A stretch of 64,000 bases of DNA from Hyposmocoma kahamanoa (lineage: Eukaryota > Arthropoda > Insecta > Lepidoptera > Cosmopterigidae), in the NCBI RefSeq assembly GCF_003589595.1, contig NW_020654422.1, positions 20,748,438 through 20,812,437 of the forward strand, in the 5' to 3' direction. The position numbers were made by a program, and so were the translations under genes. The first letter of the stretch is position 1; every line of letters begins with the position of its first letter. Positions 11,440-21,812 of this stretch are shown in pieces. The notes below the pieces were generated by a model that was given only the letters and a program-made list of their open reading frames with translations, did no database searches and was not told the DNA's origin.

Positions 11440-11605
11440 GTCACGTTTTGTGGTCACGGGTTGGCTGGCGAGCGGCAGTTGACAGCTTTAGGAGTAGTCT
11501 GTCTAACCTGTCACATCCATCACATACATCTGTCTACCCGGTTTCGAGGTCAACTAAGAATAACCACGAAAGTCTTCAAATCTATATTAGAAATCAGTTT
11601 AGAGA
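11440..11605 (+). mobile_element. Penelope-like 3' tail, degenerate
   Basis: GTGGTCACGGGTTGGCTGGC and the later AACCACGAAAGTCTTCAAAT pair with the same two blocks, in the same order, at 36110-36230 (GTGACCACGG and AACCACGAAAGTCTTAAAA). PLE 3' tails in this window begin with a GTGACC-x-GG block. No coding part is seen. Confidence 0.45.
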
Positions 11606-12013
11606 CTTTGTAACTCACAGTTAAACTACGTACTTTTAAGACAAAACGTTGCACAGCTTTTTACGTAAGATTAAAACCATTAAGACAAAACAAATAGACA
11701 ATAAACTTTGTAAGTTCCATTGTTAACTAAATCAGATATGAGATATCTTGCACGAGCTGAGTTATGGTGAAGGTATGACATTAGCGGTGAAGTGTAGGTT
11801 AGCTTACATTCATGCATTGTCCATTTGTGTATACTAATGACCAGAGACTGGTGGAAACTAATCGGCATATTCGGCAGGTTATCCCGTACTTAAATAGAGC
11901 TGCATACAAAAATATCACTATTTTTCTTTGTGAGTAGTGATCATATTGATTCAATATAATGATGACGCTTTATCACTGACGGCTGGTCCCGTATACACTT
12001 TAACTACCTCTCT
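11606..12013. other. Nothing recognised
   Basis: No repeat or gene that I can assign. Confidence 0.5.
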
Positions 12014-12085
12014 TCTCCCGGGAGGAGAGAAATATTCGTAGGCCTTCATTTATTTCTCTCGCAAGATCGGGTGTAATTGTTACGC
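12014..12085 (+). mobile_element. S1 SINE body fragment
   Basis: CCCGGGAGGAGAGAAATATT followed by a TTCATTTATTTCTCTCGCAA block and GGGTGTAATTGTTA matches the body of S1 just after the tRNA-like head (compare 30285-30345). The head is missing. Confidence 0.6.
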
Positions 12086-13056
12086 TGGAATAATATTCCG
12101 CCACCTATACGTGACGCAACCGGCAACACCTAGTCTCGTTACAAGAATCTGTCTAATTTGTTGAAATTTTATATCAATATTAGTTTTCATATCCCCATGT
12201 ACTCTTCTTCGTAGTCTATCTAAATATACATTTTTTACTTTGATTTATTACACCAAAACATATCCACAATTATTATGTTCACTTACAGTTACACTTATAT
12301 GTATATTCAAATCCGCACATGCACTTACAATAGATTACTGTATAGGCTTTAGGTTACTTTAAACACACACACGTTTTAAGATACAAATTAAATTTAAAAT
12401 TAGAAGTTAAGAATGTTGAAAATTGTTACAAAAAACTGTTTGTTTTGACGTTGTTTGGAAATGTAAAAGTTAAACACTAAATTAAGTATAACTTAAAAAT
12501 GTTAAATGTGTGTTTATGGCTATGGAAGAGCGTTGCCTCCTGATACAGGCTTGATAAGCTTAATAGGAGGTACCATCCAATGTAAATGTAAAGTTAATTG
12601 TATTATTGAAATAAACATTTTATTATTTTATTTATTATTTTTTTATTATCATATAATCATAAGAAAAAGTAGCCGCAGTAAACAGTATTGCACAATCACT
12701 GATATTAGAAAATAAAGAAACATTTATACCGTTGCTCCTACTTGATTTATTGCAAAAAAAAACAATGGTACTAACTTAGTCTAATTTCCTTGTACAAGCA
12801 ATAGGTATCTCGTTACGGAATTCTTTTCCTAATTGCATTGGCCCTCATTAGCGAGCACCGAATTGCTGATTCAGTTTTTTCCTTTCCACATTTTAAGATC
12901 GGGGTCACCAAAATGTGCTAAATAGGCTCGATTTGTATGTCTCTGTAAACGTAACTGTTGCTGCGGACGGAAGTTTTCTAAAAGGTTTGTAGATGACTGT
13001 ACTTTTACGAAATATAGACCCGTTAAAAAAATGTAATGTACACACAGAGTGTTTTT
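12086..13056. other. Nothing recognised
   Basis: AT-rich, nearly 1 kb. The frame at 12506-12715 has no recognisable features. Confidence 0.5.
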
Positions 13057-13347
13057 TTATAATACCAAGTGACGGCACGAATGAGTCGTGCGCCTGGTGG
13101 TAAGCGACACACCTATCCATGACATTTGCAGTGTCACTTAGGGCTTTTAATCGCAAGGATATGGGCACAGCCACTTCGCCTGTCACTCTGAGACATAAGT
13201 TGAGAAGTCCTATGTGCTTGTAATTTCACCATCACTGTTGCCCTTCTAAGCCGTAACGCAGCAATGCTCACATTATTGTTTGGCGGCACAAATAGGTAAG
13301 GTGGCAGTACGTCTCTTGCCGAATTCTTTCACAAGTAGTTCTACTGC
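13057..13347 (-). mobile_element. S2 dispersed repeat, near full length
   Basis: Reverse copy, complete from the T-run and ATACCAAGTGACGGCACGAA at its left to TAGTTCTACTGCTAC at its right. Contains AAGCGACACACCTATCCATG and GGCGGCACAAATAGGTAAGG. Confidence 0.8.
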
Positions 13348-13469
13348 TACTAAATGTGCAGTTGGTACAGAATATATGTTTTTCTACTCAGAGGTCGATT
13401 AATTGAATCATTACGGCGTCAAGTAGCTGCGTGTAGTTTTTAAGTTACGAACATTTACACAACACCTTT

Positions 13470-13630
13470 AACTGCCTCTGTGGCCGAACGGTTACCATGC
13501 CGGACTGTCACGCAGAGGTCATAATGTTCGATTCCCGTGTCGGGAGAAATAGTTATATGGCCTACATTTAGTTCTCTCGGGAGTTTGGGTGCAATTTGTG
13601 GTTATCGACGTGTGTGTGCGATACAGTCCG
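13470..13630 (+). mobile_element. S1 tRNA-derived SINE
   Basis: The tRNA-like head starts TGCCTCTGTGGCCGAACGGT; TGGCCGAACGG fits the A box. TGTTCGATTCC is a B box with one change from GGTTCGATTCC. The S1 body follows (TCTCTCGGGAGTTTGGGTGC). The 3' end is cut before the GTGCGTTATTAT terminus seen at 30405. Confidence 0.8.
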
Positions 13631-13671
13631 CGATATAGGGTGATAAAACCGCTAGAAAATTATAACTTTCC

Positions 13672-13728
13672 TTAAGGAGACCCGTGCGATTAGTATACGA
13701 ATAATGAGTTGATGATATTGTCATCAAA
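13672..13728 (+). mobile_element. RTE/S5-type 3' tail
   Basis: GGAGACCCGTGC and a following TTGATGATATTG resemble the tail (GAGACCCGTGC, then TGATGATG) that ends S5 and RTE elements. It faces the S5 copy at 13730-13980 as an inverted partner. Confidence 0.4.
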
Positions 13729-13729
13729 C

Positions 13730-13980
13730 CATTTATACGTCACACTACTGGGCACGGGTCTCTGCTCAGGCGAGGGTTTAGGCCCTTGTCCACCACGCTG
13801 GCCCAGTGCGGGTTGTGGACTCTACACGTTCACCGAGGATTGAGAACTTTCTTCGTAAAATGTTTTGCTTCACAGAAAAGCTCATGGTAAATTTCAAATT
13901 AAATTTCGAGAAGCTCAGAGGTGCGAGACCGGATTCGAACCCACGGCTTCTACTTGCGGGGCGGGAGGCTACCACGGTTT
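13730..13980 (-). mobile_element. S5 tRNA-headed SINE
   Basis: Reverse copy. The left end is the 3' tail (CTGGGCACGGGTCTCTGCTC, then CACGCTGGCCCAGTGCGGGT). The middle has AAGCTCATGGTAAATTTCAA. The right end is the tRNA-like head; GGATTCGAACCCACGGC is the reverse complement of a B box. The open frames at 13778-14124 run through this repeat and are not genes. Confidence 0.7.
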
Positions 13981-15352
13981 TGTTTGTTTTTGTACATTCT
14001 AATAATTTTGACTAATGGATGTATAGAATATGTCCGATCTAAAGGTGTTTCGAAACACAGTGATTTCGACTTAGCGCGTTTGTGCACTGTATCTCGTTCC
14101 GAATCCGAGACTACACAAATCTAGAAAACTCGGATCCATTTGTGATGTCGCTTATGCACTATGTCCGAGAAAATACGAAATCGCTTGTGCACATAGAGAA
14201 AAAATTATTCCTGTGACACTTCGGACCGTCATTTCCCGGATTCGGAACTGACATGAATCGGACGTAGAGGCCTCATTAAAAACCAGCGCCACAGTCACAC
14301 AATTTTGACAATTCTTTTTGGACAATAGTTGATTTAACTCACAAATTAGAATGATTTAGTAGGAATCAGGTTCACCTTCTCGCTCAGAAACCCATCTGAT
14401 CTCGAGACTACCCGAAAATCAGCACGCAGTTATGGCTGTGACTGAAGCTGAATGAGGTCCTTCTGCATATGTCACAGCCGCACAAATAGCAAAATATTGT
14501 AGTAGGTATCTTTTGTATATTGCTTTTTGACTGTTTTGTTTGCCTATTTTATTCAGAGCCACATGTTGTGGATTTGCAATATATATCTATTCTATTCTAC
14601 TCTAATATTGATAGGTATTGCATAATACCGTCCTATTTGTCATAGATCACATTTAATCGATGTAGATGTAGTTTTTTCACTCCTGCGCCTCTGATTCTAA
14701 AGATAGTTGATCTTTTCGAGCTCAATCGATCTCTATACATGTCTGTGAGTCGATGGCTATCGTTATTGTGAAGTTAGACGCGTTAATTAAGGACCGTGTT
14801 TAAAGTGCGAGTGGGCGGTGAATAGGCCCCACAGGCGATGCGTGTTCTTAAGGTGACATTAACTTAAACTAAAATGCGGTTTGTTTTTGTTCTTTTTTAC
14901 TATTTCTTTACTTGTTTTACGTATCCTACATGCTGATCCGGGTTAGAATATCGACTGTGAACTGGCAACCGGTACTATCTCAATTTCATAAAGATTTCAC
15001 TTTTCAATACCTTTTCATGCTATTTCATACTCTGCAGCGGCGTTGCAAGAAATTCCATTGTTTTTAATAGCATGTGTAATATAAATATTTAAAAACTATG
15101 CATTTTTATTTAATAAACCAGATGCTGTATAAAGGATGCAAACTAGTTATGTCTATGTGTAGATATGTCTATTTCTATTCTATTTATCGTGATAGAGTAA
15201 CAAAACGTTAAAAATGCATGTGTTGTTGGATTATCATGTTTTGAATTTGAGTCGCCTTTATCGTGAATGGCATAAAGTCCATATCGATTTCTTAGGTTTC
15301 CACAATCGGTATTCAGACCTAAATCGTGTATATTTTATATATCCATGACTGT
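13981..15352. other. Nothing recognised
   Basis: About 1.4 kb with no family assigned. 14030-14280 has several near-repeats of a TCGGA/TCCGA word but no clear period. Confidence 0.45.
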
Positions 15353-15445
15353 GCAACTTGTCAAGGGCCCGAAATGTTAGTTTGTTTGAAAAACATAAAT
15401 ACACAATTTAGATCCAAAAATTTAGCTTCATTTCCTAGACATAGT
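15353..15445 (+). mobile_element. Penelope-like 3' tail
   Basis: CTTGTCAAGGGCCCGAAATG, GTTTGTTTGAAAAACATAAA and TTAGCTTCATTTCCTAGACA match the PLE tail at 33335-33435 (GTAAAGGGCCCGAAACG, TGTTTGAAAAAACAAA, TAGTTTCATTTCCTA). No coding region is attached. Confidence 0.65.
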
Positions 15446-15514
15446 CTAATTTTAATTTGAAATGTAAATAAAAAAATCTTGAATGTATGACTGTATTTCA
15501 TTGGGTAAGTAATC

Positions 15515-15800
15515 ATCATTACCTAAGAGTCCTTTCATTCTTTTTCTTCTTCCTATCCTTATCTCACTCTAGGTGGAGTTGGCACAAATATTTTTCTTCC
15601 GCTTTCCATACTCACACCTTTCTTATCCATATCATGTCATCTTTCACACAATCCATCTATCTTTTCTTTAGCCCCCTTTCCCCTTATATCCCTCCACATT
15701 CACACCTAATACTCCTCTCGTCACATGACATTCTTCCCTCCGCATAACATGTCCATATAACTTAACCTATTACTTCTCATATTTTCCGTCACTACCTAAA
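15515..15800. other. Pyrimidine-rich tract, possible LINE antisense relic
   Basis: The plus strand is strongly pyrimidine-rich (runs of TTTCTTCTTCC and CCCCTTTCCCC). Phrases such as ACATGTCCATATAACTTAAC resemble the antisense strand of RTE-like reverse-transcriptase genes. The link is weak and no clean protein match could be read. Confidence 0.3.
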
Positions 15801-15998
15801 AGTTATATCATGTAAATATATCACCCAGAAAGATTCTTTGTTGGCTATGAGCCGATAAAGATATTTAGTTACCACAACAACAAAGTTACTATCGTCACGG
15901 AACTACAAAATGAGTATTTATTTACATTTCCATGACATTGTTATTAGAACTATACACATCTGTCCTATGTCGTCAATAAATATTTTTTTCTGGTTATA

Positions 15999-16260
15999 CC
16001 ACTCCTTGTGAAAGAGAAATATTGCCACCTTACCTATTTCTGCCGCTAAGCAGTAATGCGAGCACGGTGATGACAAATCGGACACATGGGACTTGTCAAC
16101 TTATGTCGCAAGGGTGACGGGCGCAGAGTGGCGGTATCCCTCTCTAGATCTTTGCGATTTAAAGCTCTGAGTAGCGCTGCAACTGTTATGGACAGGCGTG
16201 TCACTTACCACCAGACACACAACTTGTTCGTCCCTTCACTTGGTATCATAAAAAAAACAA
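15999..16260 (+). mobile_element. S2 dispersed repeat
   Basis: Begins at ACTCCTTGTGAAAGAG (the first bases of the family are lost) and runs to the A-rich end after CACTTGGTATCATAAAAAAA. Contains ACATGGGACTTGTCAACTTA and ATGGACAGGCGTGTCACTTA. Confidence 0.8.
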
Positions 16261-16589
16261 ATATATCGACTTTATCTTCCACGTCGAACTTAATGTTGTT
16301 TCGATAAATAAATAAAATACTTCTTCGCCTTAAACTTTCCATAGTAATTAATTAAACATTTGGATGTTCTTACTTTCATCTTGTTTTTGTGCGTTATTAT
16401 TTTTAATTAAATGGGAATTTTCAAATTTGAACTTCGGTTATTGTTATAAATGGTATTTATTATAAACGATTATTTGACAACATTCTTGTACTTAATTAAT
16501 GAACAAAGTTTACTAAATCTAAAAAAGAACTTTTGAATAATTGTTAATGAGTTTAGGAAAAAATATAGTAAAACTTTTTTTTAAATAAG
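16261..16589. other. Nothing recognised
   Basis: Very AT-rich; no assignment. Confidence 0.5.
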
Positions 16590-16910
16590 TGCGCATTGGA
16601 CCTCTCCCTCACCCGATGGGAAGTGGTGATGAAGTCGACGGTGGAGTATGTATACCTAAATAATGCCTATTCACCCTCGCGTTGAAAAGTCCCAAGTTAT
16701 ACTGTTCGGGGAATCAGTCTTCAGGCAGGGAATTCCACTCCATAGCCGTTCACCATAGGTATAAACGTGGAACAGAAAGGCTTTGTGCGAATACTTGAAA
16801 TATCCATAACATAGGGGTGGAACCCCGGCCTACTTCTAGTCCACCGATAATGGAAACTTATATAACTTACACAATACGTGACCACCGTACTGCAGTAAAA
16901 ATAAATACAC
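16590..16910 (-). mobile_element. LINE LC C-terminus
   Basis: On the minus strand, frames read RSRPGFHPYVMDISSIRTKP, then after a frameshift AMEWNSLPED, then YNLGLFNARVNRHYLGIH and a Ser/Pro-rich end. These match 41528-41695 (AMEWNSLPADLVPERCNLGL, FKARVNKYYLGLHAPSS). This is the final segment of a CR1/Jockey-type reverse transcriptase. One frameshift and several substitutions make it inactive. Confidence 0.7.
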
Positions 16911-17177
16911 AAAGGTACTTAAACTTTAACAATTCACAATTCCTGTAAGAAAACACGCTAACTGTTAAATAACTCAACTGTAGCTTAAAAAGGTAAAATA
17001 TATAAAGACTTAACCAAACTATGGTCTCATTAAGTTACTCTTATGGTAAACAGTAAAAATACCAGTACAACAGATAACATCTGTGAACTATTGTAACCTT
17101 AGTGCTGGTGTACGGACCTCGTATCACACCGATAATTTTATTTAAAACAAATTGAACAGTAAAGTTAACGGACAGTT

Positions 17178-17225
17178 TTAGCAGCGGTAGAGCTCGTTGT
17201 GAATAATGCTACCATAACTATTTCT
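17178..17225 (+). mobile_element. S2 5' fragment
   Basis: AGCAGCGGTAGAGCTCGTTG matches the family 5' end (AGTAGCAGTAGAGCTCCTTG). It ends after about 48 bases and is followed by a reverse S2 piece. Confidence 0.5.
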
Positions 17226-17257
17226 GGCGTGCCACTGCTACTACTACGGGTTGCACT

Positions 17258-17430
17258 AGCTAGGGGCATCGCTAGTAGCAGTTGCAGAACCATTCTGAGT
17301 TTTAAATCGCAAAGTTCCGAAGGGTACTGCAACTGCGCCTGTCGCCTGTAATATCACCAATTCCTTTCACCCTTCAAAACTAGAACACTGTAATGCTCAT
17401 ATTACCTGTTTGGTGGCAGAAATAGGTAAC
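17258..17430 (-). mobile_element. S2 fragment
   Basis: Reverse copy missing the family 3' end. Contains AGTAGCAGTTGCAGAACCAT, GTTTTAAATCGCAAAG and GGTGGCAGAAATAGGTAACG. More diverged than most S2 copies. Confidence 0.65.
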
Positions 17431-18055
17431 GTGACAATAGTTTCCTAAAATAACACGTTTATAAAGCGAACGTGGAGGGAAATGTTGTGAAAGGTCAATT
17501 TCGGCGTACATTAGAGACCTCGACACGATGCAACGCCAGCGCGTCGTGTACCCGACATTGGGCACTATACAGTAGTCGCTTAGTACTGGCATTGCGTCCA
17601 CAAATTGGTTAGGGATACTACGTTGCATCGCCGCCGCGCGGGTGTGTTGTCGACGCTGTGAGGGGTCACTTATCTCAACCGGAAAGATTGATGAAGTTGT
17701 CTACACATCTAACTGCAAGACGTGTCATATTTTATATTTTATACCGCAACTTGGCCACCAATCGATTGTCACCTTATGGCATGTTTACTCTGGGTCGATT
17801 GCCACATTCTTCAGACTACTTCGCCTTCGCTGTTTACACTGAGTCGACAACCGCCTTTGCCGAAACCAACAAGTCATTATAAATAATAAATGTTTACGCA
17901 CAGAGACACTACAAATCGTTTGAAACGGTCAAGAAACTGATCGGGTAGTATACTCGTCGTGGTGGAACGTGGCTGTCGACACGTTGAAACTTGTTTGGTC
18001 GCGCGTTGTTTACCGAAGGTGAGTACACCTAGTCGATTCGGTTTACACTGCGTAG
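17431..18055. other. Unassigned, GC-richer patch with open frame
   Basis: 17500-17660 is richer in GC than its surroundings. On the minus strand 17380-17628 is open, from MQRSIPNQFVDAMP through LSDYCIVPNVGYTTRWRC, but its last part runs into the S2 repeat. I recognise no domain. An old host exon or an unknown element are both possible. Confidence 0.25.
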
Positions 18056-18237
18056 GTTTTTTTTTGAAACATGAGTGTTGTGCGCCTGGTGTTAAGTGAC
18101 ACACCTGTCCATAGAAGTTGCCGTGCCACTCAGAACTTTAAACCCAAAGATCTATTTAGCACTGGACCCGTCACCCTGAGACATAAGTTGACAAGGCCCA
18201 CGTGCCTGTAATTTCACCAGCATCCTTACCCGGTCAC
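18056..18237 (-). mobile_element. S2 repeat, truncated
   Basis: Reverse copy with TGTGCGCCTGGTGTTAAGTG, ACACCTGTCCATAGAAGTTG and CCCTGAGACATAAGTTGACA. The family 5' part is missing. Confidence 0.75.
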
Positions 18238-18583
18238 GCGGGTCTCGTGATATTAAATAGAAGGCTCGGTGCATATGAATTTTATTGTAGATATAAAGAA
18301 AGAGTAGAGGAAGGGAAAAGAACAGGTAAAGGCGTAAAGGCTGTAACAAAACATAATTGTAAATAAAAAATTATATACAGGTTATACTAATAAAGGAACT
18401 TACTCCACACTTACTAACTCCAGCTTTTGAAGCAGTTAGGTTACATTATTTAACTGGTCAGAATTTTATGTGAGGTCGAGCACGTGAGCTCGAGTCGGAA
18501 ATTTAGAAGAGAGAGGCGATGGAAAGAAGAATAGTAAGTAAGAGAGGGTGTAAACGAGACATTACCTTACTACACCTAGCAAT
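18238..18583. other. Nothing recognised
   Basis: No assignment. Confidence 0.5.
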
Positions 18584-18853
18584 TTATTTCAATTTAATAG
18601 AGAATGAGCTATCAATATTAAGCAGACTTTCAAGGAAGACAATGAAGCCCCTGGCTGGCTCCAGGTGCACATAATACGAACCCGCCCGACACAGCTTCGG
18701 TGTAAGTGTCAGCCGCAATCCCAAGTAACGAAACGGGACCAAATCGATCCGTCTAATGGCTTCTAATTGTTTAGCTCGATATCGAGCCAGGATAGCCGCA
18801 CCGGCATCGGTTGAGATGCTATCGCCGAAGATAACCTCTCTGACAGTGTGCAC
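18584..18853 (-). other. Unrecognised 89-codon open frame
   Basis: The frame begins MHTVREVIFGDSISTDAGAA and continues ILARYRAKQLEAIRRIDLVP, then FRYLGLRLTLTPKLCRAG. Composition is balanced (Ala, Arg, Leu, Gly) and unlike the Lys/Asn/Ile/Phe-rich chance frames around it, and the DNA is GC-richer. I know no matching family. It could be a fragment of a host exon, a LINE segment or chance. No start context or splice sites were convincing. Confidence 0.25.
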
Positions 18854-19104
18854 GCTTCGTTATTAGTTTTTCAAGATGGAATCTCTACTGGCATTGTTAT
18901 TTGCTGTATTTTTTGTACGGTCGTTTGCAATGCGCTATAGATTGTTATTAATAATCCGCATTTAGTTTGCTCGTTTATTGATATGAGTACGGCACTGGGG
19001 GAAAAAGGAATTATTTGTTTATTCATCTATTTATCTAAAAAACCGTAGATCTAGTCCCTCGCATAGTGAAAAAAAAGTTTTTATATGAGAGGGATGGTGA
19101 TGGC

Positions 19105-19265
19105 CGCGGTGACTTAGCACTGTGCGAGGAGGTCCGGCGTTTCGGTAGGACCAATTTAGAATTGAGCAGAGTCCGGAGTCAATTCTGTTGCTCTGGTATT
19201 TAGAGAACAGGAAATTCCCTAGTTTGAGACCAGGTTAGTGGTGTGGTTGTCTATCACATTGTTAT
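19105..19265 (+). mobile_element. S3 SINE body
   Basis: TTCGGTAGGACCAATTTAGA, GTCCGGAGTCAATTCTGTTG, AATTCCCTAGTTTGAGACCA and GGTTAGTGGTGTGGTTGTCT match 20220-20390 in order. The tRNA-like head is mostly lost. Confidence 0.65.
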
Positions 19266-19524
19266 TATATTTTACTTGGATGAGGTTGACATTTTTACGG
19301 TTGACGGTTACGGCGGAGACCACGCTACAAAAGCTTACGGGGACATGATAGGGGACACTGTTCCGTACAAGTCGCATTTAGCTGTTTACCCAGTTGCCCC
19401 AATCAAAAAATACTTGTTTAAACAACGAACGAAAACATCTTGTATGTATGCAGTATTGTGTAGTACCTATCCCTTTTTTTGTGAAGATAAGTCTTTTTTT
19501 GTATAAATAATAGACACACGATTG

Positions 19525-19770
19525 GCCTCAATTTCACCTGATGTTAAGGGACGATGTCACAGACGTTTGTCTAAAAAACACCTATTCACTCTAGCATTGA
19601 ATAGCCACAAATTATACTTTTCGGGTAACACAGTATTCCATTTCTTCGCCATACGCATCAGAAAGAAGGAAGCTATAAGATAGTGCGAATGGGTGGTATA
19701 TCAACGACATAAGGAAGGAGTGTTTCGGGCCTTCTAGTCGACCGAAGGAGAAACGGTGAGGTGGAACTAA
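19525..19770 (-). mobile_element. LINE LC C-terminus, degenerate
   Basis: A reverse LC end. The blocks TTTCACCTGATGTTAAGGGA, CACCTATTCACTCTAGCATT and CAGTATTCCATTTCTTCGCC follow the order of 41535-41690. The frame is broken throughout. An open minus-strand piece (19673-19864) keeps LLRSTRRPETLLPYVVDIPP, matching RSRPGFHPYVMDIS at 16800. Confidence 0.5.
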
Positions 19771-20164
19771 ACACGAAAGGTAATTTTTCTTTAACTATTT
19801 TCCCTTTCAAGTGTTTATGTAAACTATGTGCGATATATGCAAAGGTAACTGGAAATAAGAACAATTGACCCCATAATGTCTTAACTTAAAAAAGATGGAA
19901 TTGGGTAAACGCGATTTGTAAATTCCAAAAAATACTAAATGAATCTTAGTGCGAACAATAGGATTGTTTATATTTATAAATAAATGTTTATTTACTTATA
20001 AACGAGAATATAAGTTTATTGGTTCCGTTCAGTAATTTTTTTAAAGTTTCAAGTCATGGTCATAATAATATTATTATGAACCATTGTACTGTTATATTAT
20101 TGAAATATAACGTTTCAATTTTTGCTTCTTATATAGATAAAAAAAAATTTGAGTTTTTATGACA
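19771..20164. other. Nothing recognised apart from an AT palindrome
   Basis: 20066-20085 is a perfect 20-base AT palindrome (TCATAATAATATTATTATGA). Such palindromes arise easily in AT-rich DNA. Confidence 0.45.
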
Positions 20165-20400
20165 CGGTGACGAGCATAGTGGCTCAACGGATTGCACTGT
20201 GGGCGCTGGAAGAAAAGGTCCCGGGTTAGATTCCTAAATTTGGAAATGAACTTTTCTGAAAAGTTTTGCTTCTATTCTAGGTGTTCTGGGAGTGGATTCT
20301 TCTGACTCCGCCTCGAAGTGAATTCTGTTGCCATAATACAGGGAATTCTCTAATTTGAAACCAGGTTAGTAGTGAAGGTTGTATGGCACATTATTACTAT
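20165..20400 (+). mobile_element. S3 tRNA-derived SINE
   Basis: The head GCATAGTGGCTCAACGGATT holds an A box (TGGCTCAACGG). GGTCCCGGGTTAGATTCC holds a diverged B box. The body follows with AACTTTTCTGAAAAGTTTTG, TGACTCCGCCTCGAAGTGAA and GAAACCAGGTTAGTAGTGAA, and ends in GGCACATTATTACTATT. This is the most complete S3 copy in the window. Confidence 0.75.
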
Positions 20401-20714
20401 TCTCCGGCAGCGGACAATAGATTGTGCATAAGGGCGGTAAATAAGGAGTTACGAACGAGACTCTATTAGATGCCCGCAAGACTGAGGGCTTTCAGAGTAG
20501 AGGTTCGTGAAACACATAATGTTTTCCATCACACTTTCACGTAAATAGCATGATTGCATGCGACTGCATGCAAGTTAGACTTAACTTGACTATAATGACC
20601 CAAATAAAACCTTTGTAATGAGAAGAAAAAAGGTCCTAGGGTTTTATTATAGTCATAGTTAGTAGTAATAGTTATATTATACTTAGTAGTAATTGTTATT
20701 TTTGCAAAAAAAAG
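20401..20714. other. Nothing recognised
   Basis: No assignment. A TTAGTAGTAAT word recurs at 20659 and 20679. Confidence 0.45.
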
Positions 20715-20722
20715 ATTACAAA
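20715..20722. repeat. Target duplication of M1 (left)
   Basis: ATTACAAA, repeated exactly at 21013-21020 on the other side of the element. Confidence 0.85.
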
Positions 20723-21012
20723 CATTGACTTACAAATAAATGGACGACAGGTCTAATACGAAAACCACGAAAAAAATGTCCCAAGTCAACCTATTTAAAG
20801 GCAGTGACATGTCAAGGAATATGAAAAAGCTAAAACGTTGAATTTAAATTGTAATGTCATCGCAGTACCTACTGTCTAATTTTGCTTGCTTCGCTGTCAG
20901 TCGAACAAACGAAGACTAGAGCGTGAATGACGCTCTGTATACGATTTTAACGCCCTATAAGTTCGGACACTTTTTAGCGCGGACTCGACGTCCATATAAT
21001 TGCAAGTCAATG
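20723..21012 (+). mobile_element. M1 palindromic DNA element, 8-bp TSD
   Basis: A 290-bp non-coding element with inverted ends. The left end is CATTGACTTACAAATAAATG and the right end reads, in reverse complement, CATTGACTTGCAATTATATG. It is flanked by ATTACAAA at 20715-20722 and 21013-21020. 8-bp duplications are made by hAT and P transposases; ends starting CA and finishing TG fit hAT better. It has no transposase, so it depended on another element. A shorter copy in the opposite orientation lies at 37762-37989. Confidence 0.85.
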
Positions 21013-21020
21013 ATTACAAA
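21013..21020. repeat. Target duplication of M1 (right)
   Basis: ATTACAAA, identical to 20715-20722. Confidence 0.85.
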
Positions 21021-21329
21021 ACACAAATTCGAAAAAAGTATATAATTCTATATTTAAAATTCACCAATCTCCGATATGTTTAAAAAGTCATAACCGAATA
21101 ATAAACAATGTGCAAATGTTAACTCGTAAACCAGACAGTTGTCACAGGAGGATATAAAATTAACAAAAATTCGGCAAATAAAAATTTGCATGCGTACTTC
21201 AGTGAAATTTATTATTCAGATTCCAAATTCGAAATCAATTTCGCGTGTGTGCCGCGTGACGTCATTTTTACAATTCAATGCCTAATGTGGTATTCGTTTT
21301 GTGATATTTGAATTTTAAAAACTTTTTTG

Positions 21330-21560
21330 GTAGAGTCGTTGGGAGAACGGTTGCATTTCAATGGACGGTTTGAGTCCCTGCGGCAAGTAACCTATTTCTA
21401 AGTTACATTTATAAATGTTTAGTACAAATAATTATTTCTAAAGTTGACGGAAAACATCGTAAATACACCTGCATATCGAGGAATATTCACAACCACTGGA
21501 AAATGTATGTGTAATATGATTGTGAATTAAGCCGTCTACTTAGAAAAGACCATGCTCAAG
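21330..21560 (+). mobile_element. tRNA-headed SINE, S5-like
   Basis: GGTAGAGTCGTTGGGAGAAC followed by GGTTTGAGTCCCTGCGG resembles a degenerate A and B box pair. The body has TGACGGAAAACATCGTAAAT and CACCTGCATATCGAGGAATA, which match the S5-type body (compare 45610-45740). The 3' tail is not clear. Confidence 0.5.
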
Positions 21561-21734
21561 AGTGAACATTATCTAATATTTATTTATTAGATATTTTATG
21601 ATTATTATTCAATCTGTTCACTGTCTGATCAAATAGTAAGTAACTAAAAAACTTGTGTTGGAAATTGGAAACAACGGTCCTACAAACACGCAGACCCGAG
21701 ACAATATAGAAAAGTTAGTATTTTTACAATAACC

Positions 21735-21812
21735 CTGCTGGGGATCCAACCTGGGACTTCAGAGATCGACACCATGAAAACTGGTATGCAAGCCACTCGA
21801 CCATGAAGGTAT
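21735..21812 (-). mobile_element. tRNA-like SINE head
   Basis: On the minus strand the segment reads CATGGTCGAGTGGCTTGCAT (A-box-like), then CAGGTTGGATCCCCAGCAGG (B-box-like with a mismatch). The SINE family was not established. Confidence 0.45.

Noticed and set aside
13778..14124. Open frames on both strands
   Set aside because: They run through the S5 SINE and its tRNA-like head.
15487..15747. 86-codon frame rich in Ser, His, Phe and Leu
   Set aside because: Reads through a pyrimidine-rich tract; composition explains it.
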